Origin: Levilactobacillus zymae DSM 19395
Lineage (GTDB): Bacteria > Bacillota > Bacilli > Lactobacillales > Lactobacillaceae
DNA length: 40,671 bases
Reading direction: 5' to 3'
Assembly (NCBI RefSeq): GCF_001434115.1
Contig: NZ_AZDW01000025.1
Coordinates: 1-40,671 of the forward strand
The position numbers and the translations under genes are program-made. A model generated the notes under the pieces. It worked only from the letters and a program-made list of their open reading frames with translations. It ran no database searches and was not told the DNA's origin. Positions 24,381 through 32,539 of the stretch are shown here, one piece after another; the first letter of the stretch is position 1; every line of letters starts with the position of its first letter.

Positions 24381-25043
24381 ATGGCCAACATTTACACACC
24401 AGATCAAAAGAACGCTAAGCGTCAGGCGATGATGCAGGCGGCCGTTCGGCTCTTTACCCAGCAAAGCTACACGGCGATTACCATGCAACAAGTTGCCACT
24501 GCGGTGGGCAGTTCTAAGGGAACGGTCTTTCACTATTTTGCGACTAAGGAAGACCTCTTTATGAGTATTTTATTGGAAAACTATCAAGCGTACTTTCAAC
24601 AGCTCATCACGGAGTTAACGGCCGGCCCGCAACTTACCCGGACGACCTTTAGCGAGTGGCTAGTGGGGCAATCGCAAAACCTGATTGAGCATCACGCGAC
24701 TTTGGTCCGGTTAAACGCGATTCGGGGGCCCATTTTAGAGGGGAAGGCCAATATGGCAGAAACCGTCGCTCAGCGTAACCGGCTGTACGCCGTTAGCCAG
24801 CAGTTGGGAGATACCCTGGTTTACAAAACCGATCACTTACTTAGTCAATCTCAGTTTAGCCATTTATTTGTGATTCAAAGTGGCCAGATCAGCGGGTTGA
24901 TGAACATGGCCTCGCTGGCGCGCTTCAACCATCAAACCTTAAGCGTTGCCTATCCGGATTTTGACATTCAGGTAGTTTTAGAAGCAAAGCGCCAACTGCG
25001 TTACTACTTAACGGGCTACTTACGAGACTATGCGCAGGACTAA
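24381..25043 (+). CDS. TetR/AcrR family transcriptional regulator
   Basis: The 220-residue protein has the TetR DNA-binding region at residues 10-58: AAVRLFTQQSYTAITMQQVATAVGSSKGTVFHYFATKEDLF. The C-terminal ligand-binding part is helical and not recognisable. The ATG follows AAGGAG by 9 nt. The twin palindromes upstream are very likely its own operator. The LepA paralogue starts 30 nt after the stop with no terminator between, so this regulator probably controls it. Confidence 0.92.
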   Translation: MANIYTPDQKNAKRQAMMQAAVRLFTQQSYTAITMQQVATAVGSSKGTVFHYFATKEDLFMSILLENYQAYFQQLITELTAGPQLTRTTFSEWLVGQSQNLIEHHATLVRLNAIRGPILEGKANMAETVAQRNRLYAVSQQLGDTLVYKTDHLLSQSQFSHLFVIQSGQISGLMNMASLARFNHQTLSVAYPDFDIQVVLEAKRQLRYYLTGYLRDYAQD

Positions 25044-25073
25044 CCAATTCGAAAAAATTAAAGGAGTTTAGCT

Positions 25074-26861
25074 ATGCAACAACAATTCATTCGTAACTTT
25101 GCCATTATCGCGCACATTGATCATGGCAAATCGACCCTAGCGGACCGCATCATGGCCTTGACCAAAACCGTCAGTGAACGGGACAGTCACGCCCAATTAC
25201 TCGATGACCTGGCCGTTGAACGGGATCACGGGGTGACCGTCAAGTCGCGGACGGTGCGGAACTATTACCGAGACCAGACCGGCCAAGATTATGAATATAA
25301 TTTAATTGATACCCCGGGTCACGTGGACTTTAACTATGAGGTGGCCAAAAGTCTGGCCGCCACGGAAGGCGCCATTCTGTTAGTCGATGCCACCCAGGGC
25401 GTTCAGGCCCAGACCATTGCCAATTACCGAATCGCGCAACAGGACGGTCTGACCATCATTCCGGTCCTGAACAAGATCGATATGCCGGCGGCGGATGTGC
25501 CCGCCACTTTGGCCCAATTGCACGACTTAAATCCCGCCTTTGACCGGGCCCATACGTTGATGATCTCGGCCAAGACGGGCGAAGGGGTACCCGCGGTGTT
25601 AGAAGCCATTAAGGAACGTATTCCTGCGCCGAGCGGCAAACCAACGGCCCCGCTAAAAGCGTTAGTCTTCGATTCCCTTTACGATCCCTATCAGGGCGTG
25701 ATCGCCTATGTCCGGGTGCTAGACGGTCAGCTCGATTTAAGCCAACCGCTGACGTTGATGCAAGCAACTCTTGATTTCAAAGCTAAGGGCGTGGGCGTCT
25801 TTAGTCCGACCATGCACCCCCAGGCGACGCTCAATGCCGGTGAGGTCGGCTATGTGGTGACGGGAATTAAGGATCCCCGGGCGGTGCGCGTGGGAGAAAC
25901 GCTGACCCGAAAAACCGCGCCAGCTACGGCGGCACTTCCGGGCTACCGACCGGCCCAACCCATGGTCTTTGCGGGGTTATATCCTAAAGATAACGACTAT
26001 CCGGCTCTACGGGAAGCGGTGCTGAAACTAGGTTTGAACGACACGTCGTTTTCCTTTACGGAAGAACGGTCCGAAGCCTTGGGTATGGGCTTTCGGTGTG
26101 GGTTCTTGGGGGCGTTTCACCTGCAGATCATTCGTGAACGTCTCCGTGATGAGTATGGTCTGGAGGTCTTGGCAACGGCGCCTAACGTGACGTATCAGGT
26201 CACGTTGAAGAACGGCCAACACATGGTGATTACCAATCCAGTCCAGTTCCCCGCGTTTGGCCTCATCGAGACTGTGGCGGAACCCTTCGTGCGGGCCGAG
26301 ATCACGACGCCGGACAACGGCCTAAACGCCGTGTTAAAGCTGGTTGATCACCACAAGGGGACGTTACTGGACTTGGGAAATAGTGGCGATCTCGTGGTGG
26401 TCACCGCGAAGTTCCCACTGTCCGAGGTGGCGGCACACTTTTTCTCCGAGTTAAAGTCGGTCTCCCACGGCTACGCGAGCCTCAATACCGAATTTTTAGA
26501 TAACGAAGTAGCGGACCTGGTAAAAATCGAGGTTGCCATGAATTACGCCCCCGTCGATGCCCTGGCGATGGTGGTGCACCGGAGCGATGCCCCTGCCATC
26601 ACGCAGGCGTTGGTTAAGCAGCTGAAAGCGACGGTCCCCCGGCAATTGTACCCAACGCCGGTCCAGGCGATTGTGGAGGGGAAGGCCCTAGCGCGAGTCG
26701 ACGTGCCACCGTTACGCAAGAACGCGGCGGTCAACGGGGAGGCCCACAGCGTGTCGAAAAAAGCGGCCCTATTACGGCGACAGAGTCAAAATAAGCGCCG
26801 GGCCACGCAAAGCCAAATCAAACTCCCCCAAAGTGTGTTTAACGCTTTATTGGAATTGTAA
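25074..26861 (+). CDS. lepA2: LepA (elongation factor 4) paralogue
   Basis: The 595-residue GTPase has the LepA domain order. The G domain at 1-185 has G1 AHIDHGKST, DTPGH (LIDTPGHVDFNYEV) and NKID. Domain II, domain III and the V-like region follow, then the LepA C-terminal domain. It is divergent in places that are near invariant in ordinary LepA: switch I reads ERDHGVTVK where ERERGITIK is usual, and the C-terminal GGDI..KRKLL..QK region reads NGEAHSVSKKAALLRRQ. It therefore fits the second LepA known from some lactobacilli (annotated LepA2 in L. plantarum). Canonical LepA acts on the ribosome; the role of this form is unknown. AAAGGAG precedes the ATG. Confidence 0.85.
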   Translation: MQQQFIRNFAIIAHIDHGKSTLADRIMALTKTVSERDSHAQLLDDLAVERDHGVTVKSRTVRNYYRDQTGQDYEYNLIDTPGHVDFNYEVAKSLAATEGAILLVDATQGVQAQTIANYRIAQQDGLTIIPVLNKIDMPAADVPATLAQLHDLNPAFDRAHTLMISAKTGEGVPAVLEAIKERIPAPSGKPTAPLKALVFDSLYDPYQGVIAYVRVLDGQLDLSQPLTLMQATLDFKAKGVGVFSPTMHPQATLNAGEVGYVVTGIKDPRAVRVGETLTRKTAPATAALPGYRPAQPMVFAGLYPKDNDYPALREAVLKLGLNDTSFSFTEERSEALGMGFRCGFLGAFHLQIIRERLRDEYGLEVLATAPNVTYQVTLKNGQHMVITNPVQFPAFGLIETVAEPFVRAEITTPDNGLNAVLKLVDHHKGTLLDLGNSGDLVVVTAKFPLSEVAAHFFSELKSVSHGYASLNTEFLDNEVADLVKIEVAMNYAPVDALAMVVHRSDAPAITQALVKQLKATVPRQLYPTPVQAIVEGKALARVDVPPLRKNAAVNGEAHSVSKKAALLRRQSQNKRRATQSQIKLPQSVFNALLEL

Positions 26862-27031
26862 TCTACGGTCGTTTCGAGTTGATCTTTTGAGGAAGCGGTG
26901 GGGGTGACGGTGACCCCGGCGGCCCATGCAAATTCTAAAATTTCCTTAACCTCAGCCTAATTTTAAGGTTCAGGCGGTACAACTAGGCTAGAGCAAGTTA
27001 ATAGCCTGCTTAATGAAAGGGAGGAATTTGT

Positions 27032-28441
27032 ATGCCAGCAACCAAACGAAATCTAACCATCGCCTTAGCCAGTACCCTGGTTTTAGGGGGACTCGTGGCG
27101 GCACCGCAACTGTTAAAGTCACCAGTCGGTGCGGGAAATCCACCCCAAGCCCAGGCCAAGACGAAACCAAGTGGTAAACCGAGTGGCACCGCGGCGCCGG
27201 GTCAGACCAGTAGCAGTAGTGCCAAGCTTTCCGGCACCAAGACCATCACGGGGACCAAACGGCTCAGCAACACCACGGTCAAGTCCAGTACGGCGAACCG
27301 CTCGGCGCTGTACGTGAAAAAGGGCGGTAAGCTGACCCTGACCGGCAGTCAGGTCACCAAGCGGGGCAACACCACCAGTACCGATAACAGTAATTTCTTC
27401 GGCCAAAACGCCGGGATCCTGGTCACCAAGGGCGGGAGTGCTACCCTGAATAAATTGACCGAAACCACGAATTCGATTGGCTCGAACGCCATTTTCGCGA
27501 CGGGCAGTCAGGCCAAGGTCACCGTGAAAAATTCGACGATTAAAACTAGTAAATCTTCATCGCGTGGGTTGGACGCGACCTATAAAGGTAAAATCACCGC
27601 TAGTAACGTGAACATCACCACCAAAGGGAGTCATTCCGCGGCCTTAGCCACCGACCGAGGCGGCGGGACCGTTAGCCTGAACAAGGGGACGCTGAAGACC
27701 GCGGGGGATGGCTCGCCGGTCCTGTACTCGACGGGGACCATCACGGCCACCAACGTTACCGGGACCGCCACGGGTGCCGAAGCCGCCGATATTGAAGGGT
27801 CGAACAGCATCACGGTCAAGAATTCGACCCTGACCGGTGAGAAGAACAACGGGGTCATGCTGTATCAAAGCATGTCCGGGGATTCCGAGGTCGGCACGTC
27901 GGTCTTTACCATGACCAACGGCCGCCTGACGTCCAAGGTCAAGAGTGGCTCCAAGGGGACGTCTAACCACACCGGGGCGTTATTCTACGTCACCAATACC
28001 ACGGCCAAGATGAACCTGACCAACGTGAAACTCAGTAACGCGTCAAGTACGCTGATTCGCCTGTCTGGCGACCGGTGGGGGACCAGCGGCAGTAACGGCG
28101 GTAAGTTGACCTTTAATGCTAAGAACCAGACGTTAAAGGGGAACATCTTGATTGCCAAGGGCAGCAGTCTCAAGCTGAACTTGACGGCGGGAAGTACCCT
28201 GACCGGGGCCATCAACAGCGCCCACACGGCCGGCAAGTCGACGGTGACGTTGAAGGGCAACAACCGCTGGAACGTCACCAAGACGTCGCACATTACCGCG
28301 TTGATCAGTACCAAGAGTGCCTTGAAGAACATCCACTCTAACGGCCACAACGTGTACTATTCTAAAAGTAATAGTGCCAACAAGTGGCTCAACGGCAAGA
28401 CCTACAGCCTGACGGGCGGCGGAAAGTTGATTGCGGAATAG
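27032..28441 (+). CDS. Secreted beta-helix-like repeat protein
   Basis: The 469-residue protein has a signal peptide or anchor (LTIALASTLVLGGLVAAPQLL), then a Ser/Thr/Gly/Pro/Lys-rich linker to about residue 75. The rest, 75-460, is made of short beta strands with repeated motifs such as VTVKNSTIK, ITASNVNIT, ITVKNSTLTG, LNLTAGSTLTG and VTLKGNNRWN. This points to a right-handed beta-helix, as in pectate-lyase-fold adhesins. No LPXTG, WxL, LysM or transmembrane anchor is seen at the C-terminus, so it is secreted or held by the N-terminal segment. The function is unknown. GGGAGGA precedes the ATG, and its own terminator follows. Confidence 0.8.
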   Translation: MPATKRNLTIALASTLVLGGLVAAPQLLKSPVGAGNPPQAQAKTKPSGKPSGTAAPGQTSSSSAKLSGTKTITGTKRLSNTTVKSSTANRSALYVKKGGKLTLTGSQVTKRGNTTSTDNSNFFGQNAGILVTKGGSATLNKLTETTNSIGSNAIFATGSQAKVTVKNSTIKTSKSSSRGLDATYKGKITASNVNITTKGSHSAALATDRGGGTVSLNKGTLKTAGDGSPVLYSTGTITATNVTGTATGAEAADIEGSNSITVKNSTLTGEKNNGVMLYQSMSGDSEVGTSVFTMTNGRLTSKVKSGSKGTSNHTGALFYVTNTTAKMNLTNVKLSNASSTLIRLSGDRWGTSGSNGGKLTFNAKNQTLKGNILIAKGSSLKLNLTAGSTLTGAINSAHTAGKSTVTLKGNNRWNVTKTSHITALISTKSALKNIHSNGHNVYYSKSNSANKWLNGKTYSLTGGGKLIAE

Positions 28442-28460
28442 AAAAATTAATCGTGAGATC

Positions 28461-28510
28461 AAAAAATGTTCGGTTACGCCCCTTTGATGGGGAATAACCG
28501 AACATTTTTT
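28461..28510 (+). terminator. Terminator after the beta-helix gene
   Basis: AAAAAATGTTCGGTTA and TAACCGAACATTTTTT flank an inner CCCC/GGGG stem. It is nearly perfect and has A- and T-runs on both sides, so it could act both ways. Confidence 0.9.
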
Positions 28511-28882
28511 AGCGCGTTGGTCGAACAGCGCGACCAACAAATTAACCCTATTGAATCAAACTGGGATTTAGTCTGATTCAATAGGGTTATGGACATGATC
28601 ACCGGTGAACGTCGTGGTAGTTTCCGGGTACCACGGGGTCGGTCATCAAAAAGCTTTAGTTTGTCGTCTGTTTGTTAAGCAATCTTTACGACAGATTTAT
28701 CATAACAGAGAAATGGCTAAATTTGGGCGTTCTAGACGATTTGTAATATTACAATTTTGCCCACCGAAGAAATAAGGCTTGACGAACAATAACGTTGTTT
28801 GTGAATCCGTTACCAAAATCCTTGCCTTCCAGTGGGTCGAAGGGGGTATACTGGCCACAAGCAATGAATTGGAGGGTTATCA
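28511..28882 (+). other. Hairpin-rich intergenic region before the aldo/keto reductase
   Basis: The stretch holds no gene. It has a GTTGGTCG/CGACCAAC hairpin (28516-28538), a perfect 15-bp hairpin (28544-28558 and 28574-28588, 15-nt loop), a CGTGGTA/TACCACG pair near 28610 and a perfect 14-bp palindrome TTGTAATATTACAA (28741-28754). A possible promoter for the reductase is TTGCCT (28822) with TATACT (28847), though the 19-bp spacing is long. Confidence 0.6.
28741..28754. promoter_or_regulatory. Perfect 14-bp palindrome, candidate operator
   Basis: TTGTAATATTACAA is identical on both strands. It lies about 130 bp upstream of the aldo/keto reductase start. The cognate regulator is unknown. Confidence 0.45.
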
Positions 28883-29731
28883 ATGGCAGTTTTAACGGAT
28901 AAGTTTAGTTTAGCTAACGGAACGAACATTCCTCAAGTGGGGTTTGGGACCTGGCAGATTCCGGGTGGGCAAACCGCCTACGACGCCGTGGCCAACGCCT
29001 TGAAGACCGGCTACCGGCACATTGATACCGCGAAGGCCTACGCAAACGAATCTAGCGTGGGTAAGGCGGTCCGCGACTCCGGCCTCGACCGTAGTGACGT
29101 TTTCGTGACGACCAAGTTACCGGCCGAAACCAAGTCCTATCAGGGGGCGCTGGCCGATTTCAAGACCACGCTCAAGAACCTGGACCTAGATTACGTGGAC
29201 CTGTACCTGATCCACGCGCCATGGCCGTGGAACGAGATTGGTAAGGATTGTGACGCCCAGAACTTGGAAGTGTGGCAGGCGATGGAAGAAATCTACACGT
29301 CCGGCAAGGCGAAGGCCATTGGGGTGTCCAACTTCAACGTCCATGACTTGCAAAACATTCTGCATCACGCCACGGTAGCCCCGATGGTCGACCAGATTCA
29401 ATACTACGTCGGCTACACGGAACCGAAGATTACCAAGTTTGCCCAGGACCACGGGATGTTGGTCGAGGCTTACTCCCCACTGGCGACCGGTGACATGCTA
29501 AATAATCCGGCGGTCCGCGAAATGGCGAACAAGTACCACGTTTCGCCGGCCCAACTGGCCTTACGGTTCTGCCTGGAAAACGGGGTTCTGCCGCTACCGA
29601 AGGCGACCCACCAAGACCACATCGAAGCGAACGCGCAACTGGACTTCTCCATCAACGCCGCCGATATGGCCACGTTGAACGGGATGGCTGACACGGCAGC
29701 GAACCACTTCCATAACGGAACCCAGGGTTAA
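28883..29731 (+). CDS. Aldo/keto reductase
   Basis: The 282-residue NADPH-dependent oxidoreductase has the (beta/alpha)8 fold of the AKR superfamily. The tetrad is visible: Asp and Tyr in RHIDTAKAYANE, Lys in VTTKLP and His in LYLIHAPWP. The cofactor part is AYSPLATGDM and LPKATHQDHIEAN. It resembles the 2,5-diketo-gluconate reductase-like aldehyde reductases of lactic acid bacteria; the natural substrate is unknown. GGAGG precedes the ATG. The gene is monocistronic. Confidence 0.92.
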   Translation: MAVLTDKFSLANGTNIPQVGFGTWQIPGGQTAYDAVANALKTGYRHIDTAKAYANESSVGKAVRDSGLDRSDVFVTTKLPAETKSYQGALADFKTTLKNLDLDYVDLYLIHAPWPWNEIGKDCDAQNLEVWQAMEEIYTSGKAKAIGVSNFNVHDLQNILHHATVAPMVDQIQYYVGYTEPKITKFAQDHGMLVEAYSPLATGDMLNNPAVREMANKYHVSPAQLALRFCLENGVLPLPKATHQDHIEANAQLDFSINAADMATLNGMADTAANHFHNGTQG

Positions 29732-29746
29732 ATTGACTTGAGATGT

Positions 29747-29774
29747 AAAAAGGACGCCTGAAAGCGTCCTTTTT
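29747..29774. terminator. Bidirectional terminator between the reductase and the flavoenzyme
   Basis: AAAAAGGACGC (29747-29757) and GCGTCCTTTTT (29764-29774) are perfectly complementary around a 6-nt loop and serve both convergent genes. Confidence 0.92.
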
Positions 29775-29785
29775 GTTTACGATAA

Positions 29786-31696
29786 TTAAGCCATAACCCG
29801 AATTGCATGGTAGGCTTCGTGAACTGCATCGATAATTTTACGTGGCTTCTCGGCATCACCAACAACGGTTAAATCTACCTTATCCGCAAGAGGTCCTTCA
29901 AGGTCATCTACAGATGAGTAACCAGCCGCGATAATTGCCGTATCACAAGGTAATGTGGTGTCTTTTCCAGCAACGCTAAGCGTAATGGATGAATCCGTAA
30001 TAGTTTTAATTTTAGCTCCAGTCATGATTTTTACGCCTGCAGCAGTTAAGTGGTCGCGTAAGGAAAGATCATTATTTTTAGAATGGTCCGCTGTTAGGAG
30101 AATATCATCCAGCATTTCTACAATTGTCACGTCATCAGATTGAGCGCTCATATCAAGTGCTGTCTCACAGCCAACTAGGCCACCGCCGATTACAACAACG
30201 TGTTGGCCAGGAGTTTTACGTTCAACGAGATAATCTTCAGCTTGACTGGCATTTTCAATTCCAGCAATATGGGGTGTTTTACTTTTGGCACCGGTAGCTA
30301 GGATAACTTTATCGAAATGGCCAGCTAAAACTTTATCTTCCGTAGCAACCGTATCGTAGCGAACGTTGATATCTTGGCGACTCACTTCGCGCTCTAAGTA
30401 TTTCACGAATTTCATAACATCACGTTTGAAGGCAGGATAACCGGCAACATACATATTGCCGCCTAACCGAGTTGTTTTTTCCCAAAGTTCGACTTGATAA
30501 CCGCGGCGAGCAGCCGTGATAGCTGCTTCCATCCCGCCAGGGCCGCCCCCAATAACTAAAATTTTTTTAGTGGTTTTGGCTGGGGTTAATTGATAGTCCT
30601 TTTCGGCGTAGCAAAGTGGATTAACTGTACAGTAATAATGTTTACCGTTAAAGCCACTCAGAAGGCATTCATTACAGCCGATGCACGGAACAATTCGATC
30701 AAAGTTACCAGCTTTGACTTTGGCTGGCCAATAAGGATCGGCAAGCATTTGATGAGCTAAGCCGACGAAATCAGCGTTGCCATCTTCCAATACCTGTTCG
30801 GCGTCCTTAGGGTTGTTGAGTTTACCTTGAGTAATGACGGGAATATTAACTGCTTGCTTAACCGCCTTGGCGGCAAAGATTTGATGCATTGGTTTTTCAT
30901 AAACGGTGGTGATGGCTTTATACCAGACCTCGTAACAGCCAACGTCAACGTGCAAGGCGTCTACTCCTGCGGCTTCGTAAATTTGAGCCATTTTAACGCC
31001 TTTATCAAGTTCACGACCACCCTTAATTCCATGATAGGCAGTGAATTTCATCGATACGGGGAATTCTGAGCCACATGTTTCTTTAATCTTTGCGATGATT
31101 TCGGTACTAAATCGTAATCGATTCTCTAAACTTCCACCGTATTGATCTTTACGTTGATTCCAGAGGGAAGAATTGAATTGATCAATGAGATAGCCACCGT
31201 AACCATGAATTTCAACTCCGTCAGCGCCGGCGGCTTTAGCCAATCCTGCAGAGTAAGCCATTCGTTCTTCGAGGAACTGAATATCTTCAATCGTGAGCGC
31301 CCGACACTTTAAATTTGGAAACCAGAAGGAATGAGCAGTATCACTGGCAGAGTACGGCGGTGTGTAAGGATCTGCATAAACCATGCGTCCCAGACCAGGA
31401 GTCAATTGGACAAAAACTTTAGCGCCATAGTGATGACAACGTTCAATCATGACAGCTAATTTCTCGACATTGTGAAATTCGGATAATTCATTTTCAGGAC
31501 GTGCTTCGTATTTGGTACTAACGATATTGGCACCAGTGATAATTAGACCGGCACCACCTTTAGCCCGTTCCTCAAAATAGGTAATTGAATGGTCAGAATA
31601 ACTCCCGTTAGCTTCGGGTTTAGTTCCCATTGGGGCCATAATAATCCGATTTTTTAACTTAACGTCACCGATTTTTCCGCGTTTGAACAAGTCCAT
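29786..31696 (-). CDS. Old-yellow-enzyme / NADH-dependent flavin oxidoreductase with Fe-S cluster
   Basis: The 636-residue multi-cofactor enzyme follows the 2,4-dienoyl-CoA reductase / enoate reductase plan. Residues 1-335 are an FMN TIM barrel (KNRIIMAPMGTKPEANG; GADGVEIHGYGGYLIDQF). A 4Fe-4S site has CIGCNEC and a further Cys (YYCTVNP), at about 345-370. The C-terminal half binds FAD at GGGPGGMEAA and NAD(P) at GGGLVGCETAL. It would reduce C=C bonds of an enoate, enoyl or dienoyl substrate; related enzymes act on 2-enoates, dienoyl-CoA or bile acid intermediates, so the substrate is open. An ATG at 31714 exists, but 31696 is chosen, after GAGAGGAGC. The DNA is visibly more AT-rich than its neighbours, which suggests acquisition. 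Confidence 0.88.
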   Translation of the reverse strand: MDLFKRGKIGDVKLKNRIIMAPMGTKPEANGSYSDHSITYFEERAKGGAGLIITGANIVSTKYEARPENELSEFHNVEKLAVMIERCHHYGAKVFVQLTPGLGRMVYADPYTPPYSASDTAHSFWFPNLKCRALTIEDIQFLEERMAYSAGLAKAAGADGVEIHGYGGYLIDQFNSSLWNQRKDQYGGSLENRLRFSTEIIAKIKETCGSEFPVSMKFTAYHGIKGGRELDKGVKMAQIYEAAGVDALHVDVGCYEVWYKAITTVYEKPMHQIFAAKAVKQAVNIPVITQGKLNNPKDAEQVLEDGNADFVGLAHQMLADPYWPAKVKAGNFDRIVPCIGCNECLLSGFNGKHYYCTVNPLCYAEKDYQLTPAKTTKKILVIGGGPGGMEAAITAARRGYQVELWEKTTRLGGNMYVAGYPAFKRDVMKFVKYLEREVSRQDINVRYDTVATEDKVLAGHFDKVILATGAKSKTPHIAGIENASQAEDYLVERKTPGQHVVVIGGGLVGCETALDMSAQSDDVTIVEMLDDILLTADHSKNNDLSLRDHLTAAGVKIMTGAKIKTITDSSITLSVAGKDTTLPCDTAIIAAGYSSVDDLEGPLADKVDLTVVGDAEKPRKIIDAVHEAYHAIRVMA

Positions 31697-31731
31697 GATA
31701 TTAGCTCCTCTCAATCGTTACTAATTTCACT

Positions 31732-31751
31732 ATCTTTACTTAAGTAAAGAT
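31732..31751. promoter_or_regulatory. Perfect 20-bp palindrome, TetR operator candidate
   Basis: ATCTTTACTTAAGTAAAGAT lies in the divergent gap, 36 bp upstream of the flavoenzyme start and 106 bp upstream of the tetR start. It is the only strong palindrome in that gap. Confidence 0.8.
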
Positions 31752-31857
31752 TAGCACGATTTCAATGTAAGCGCAATCATATTTTCTGAAGTTGAGCAAG
31801 GATATGCTAAAATTAAACCAATAATTGATGGGATTAGACGGATAGGAAGCGACCTGA

Positions 31858-32469
31858 ATGGATACTCGAAAATTAATTCTACATACAGCCTATGAGCTTT
31901 TTAAAGAAAAATCGTATGAAGATGTTAGTGTTACTGATATTTGTAATGCTTGTCGGTTAACTAAACCAGCATTCTATTATCATTTTTCTTCAAAGTCTGA
32001 TTTATTACTGCATTACTATGATAATGCGGTCGATCAGATTTCACTTCAAACGAAGGAGAAGAGTTCAAATTACTGGCAACAGCTGGTGTCTTGCTTTGTT
32101 CAACTGATTGAAGCGGGAACTGGTTTGGGTGTAGATATCACAAGTCAATTATTTATTGCAAATTTGACTGAGAATAAGGGATCGTTTGATTTTAATCAGC
32201 GCTTTTCTGAGATTTGCATTGAGTTGATTACGAAAGCTCAAAAAGTGGGGCAAATTCGAAATCAAAAAAGCCCAGCTGATTTATTTGTTGCCGCGTCCGT
32301 CATGTTTACAGGATATGCTGTCTTTTGGGCTGTTAAAAATGCAGATTTTGATCGTGTTAAAAATGTTGTGGCTTCATTGGAAGTCGTATTCGATGTTCCA
32401 GAGGATTTACGAACCAGTCAAAATGATATTTGTACGTGGCAGGGCAATTGTGTAATTGAAACAAAATAA
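31858..32469 (+). CDS. TetR/AcrR family transcriptional regulator
   Basis: The 203-residue protein has the TetR DNA-binding region at residues 7-52, with AYELFKEKSYEDVSVTDICNACRLTKPAFYYHF. The helical ligand domain follows; it has several Cys residues and ends in DICTWQGNCVIETK. It is divergent from the flavoenzyme gene and shares its AT-rich composition, so the pair probably moved together and this protein probably represses the enzyme until a substrate or related electrophile binds. The start follows GGAAG; a weak site. Confidence 0.88.
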   Translation: MDTRKLILHTAYELFKEKSYEDVSVTDICNACRLTKPAFYYHFSSKSDLLLHYYDNAVDQISLQTKEKSSNYWQQLVSCFVQLIEAGTGLGVDITSQLFIANLTENKGSFDFNQRFSEICIELITKAQKVGQIRNQKSPADLFVAASVMFTGYAVFWAVKNADFDRVKNVVASLEVVFDVPEDLRTSQNDICTWQGNCVIETK

Positions 32470-32483
32470 TAAGAAGATACGCC

Positions 32484-32539
32484 AATAGACTAGTAAAGGC
32501 CCTAGCAGATTTCTCCGCTAGGGCCTTTACTAGTCTATT
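32484..32539. terminator. Perfect 23-bp bidirectional terminator containing the MFS stop codon
   Basis: Arms at 32484-32506 and 32517-32539 are fully complementary around a 10-nt loop. The stop codon of the minus-strand MFS gene (32535-32537) lies in the right arm, so the ribosome finishing that gene covers part of the hairpin. Confidence 0.9.
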
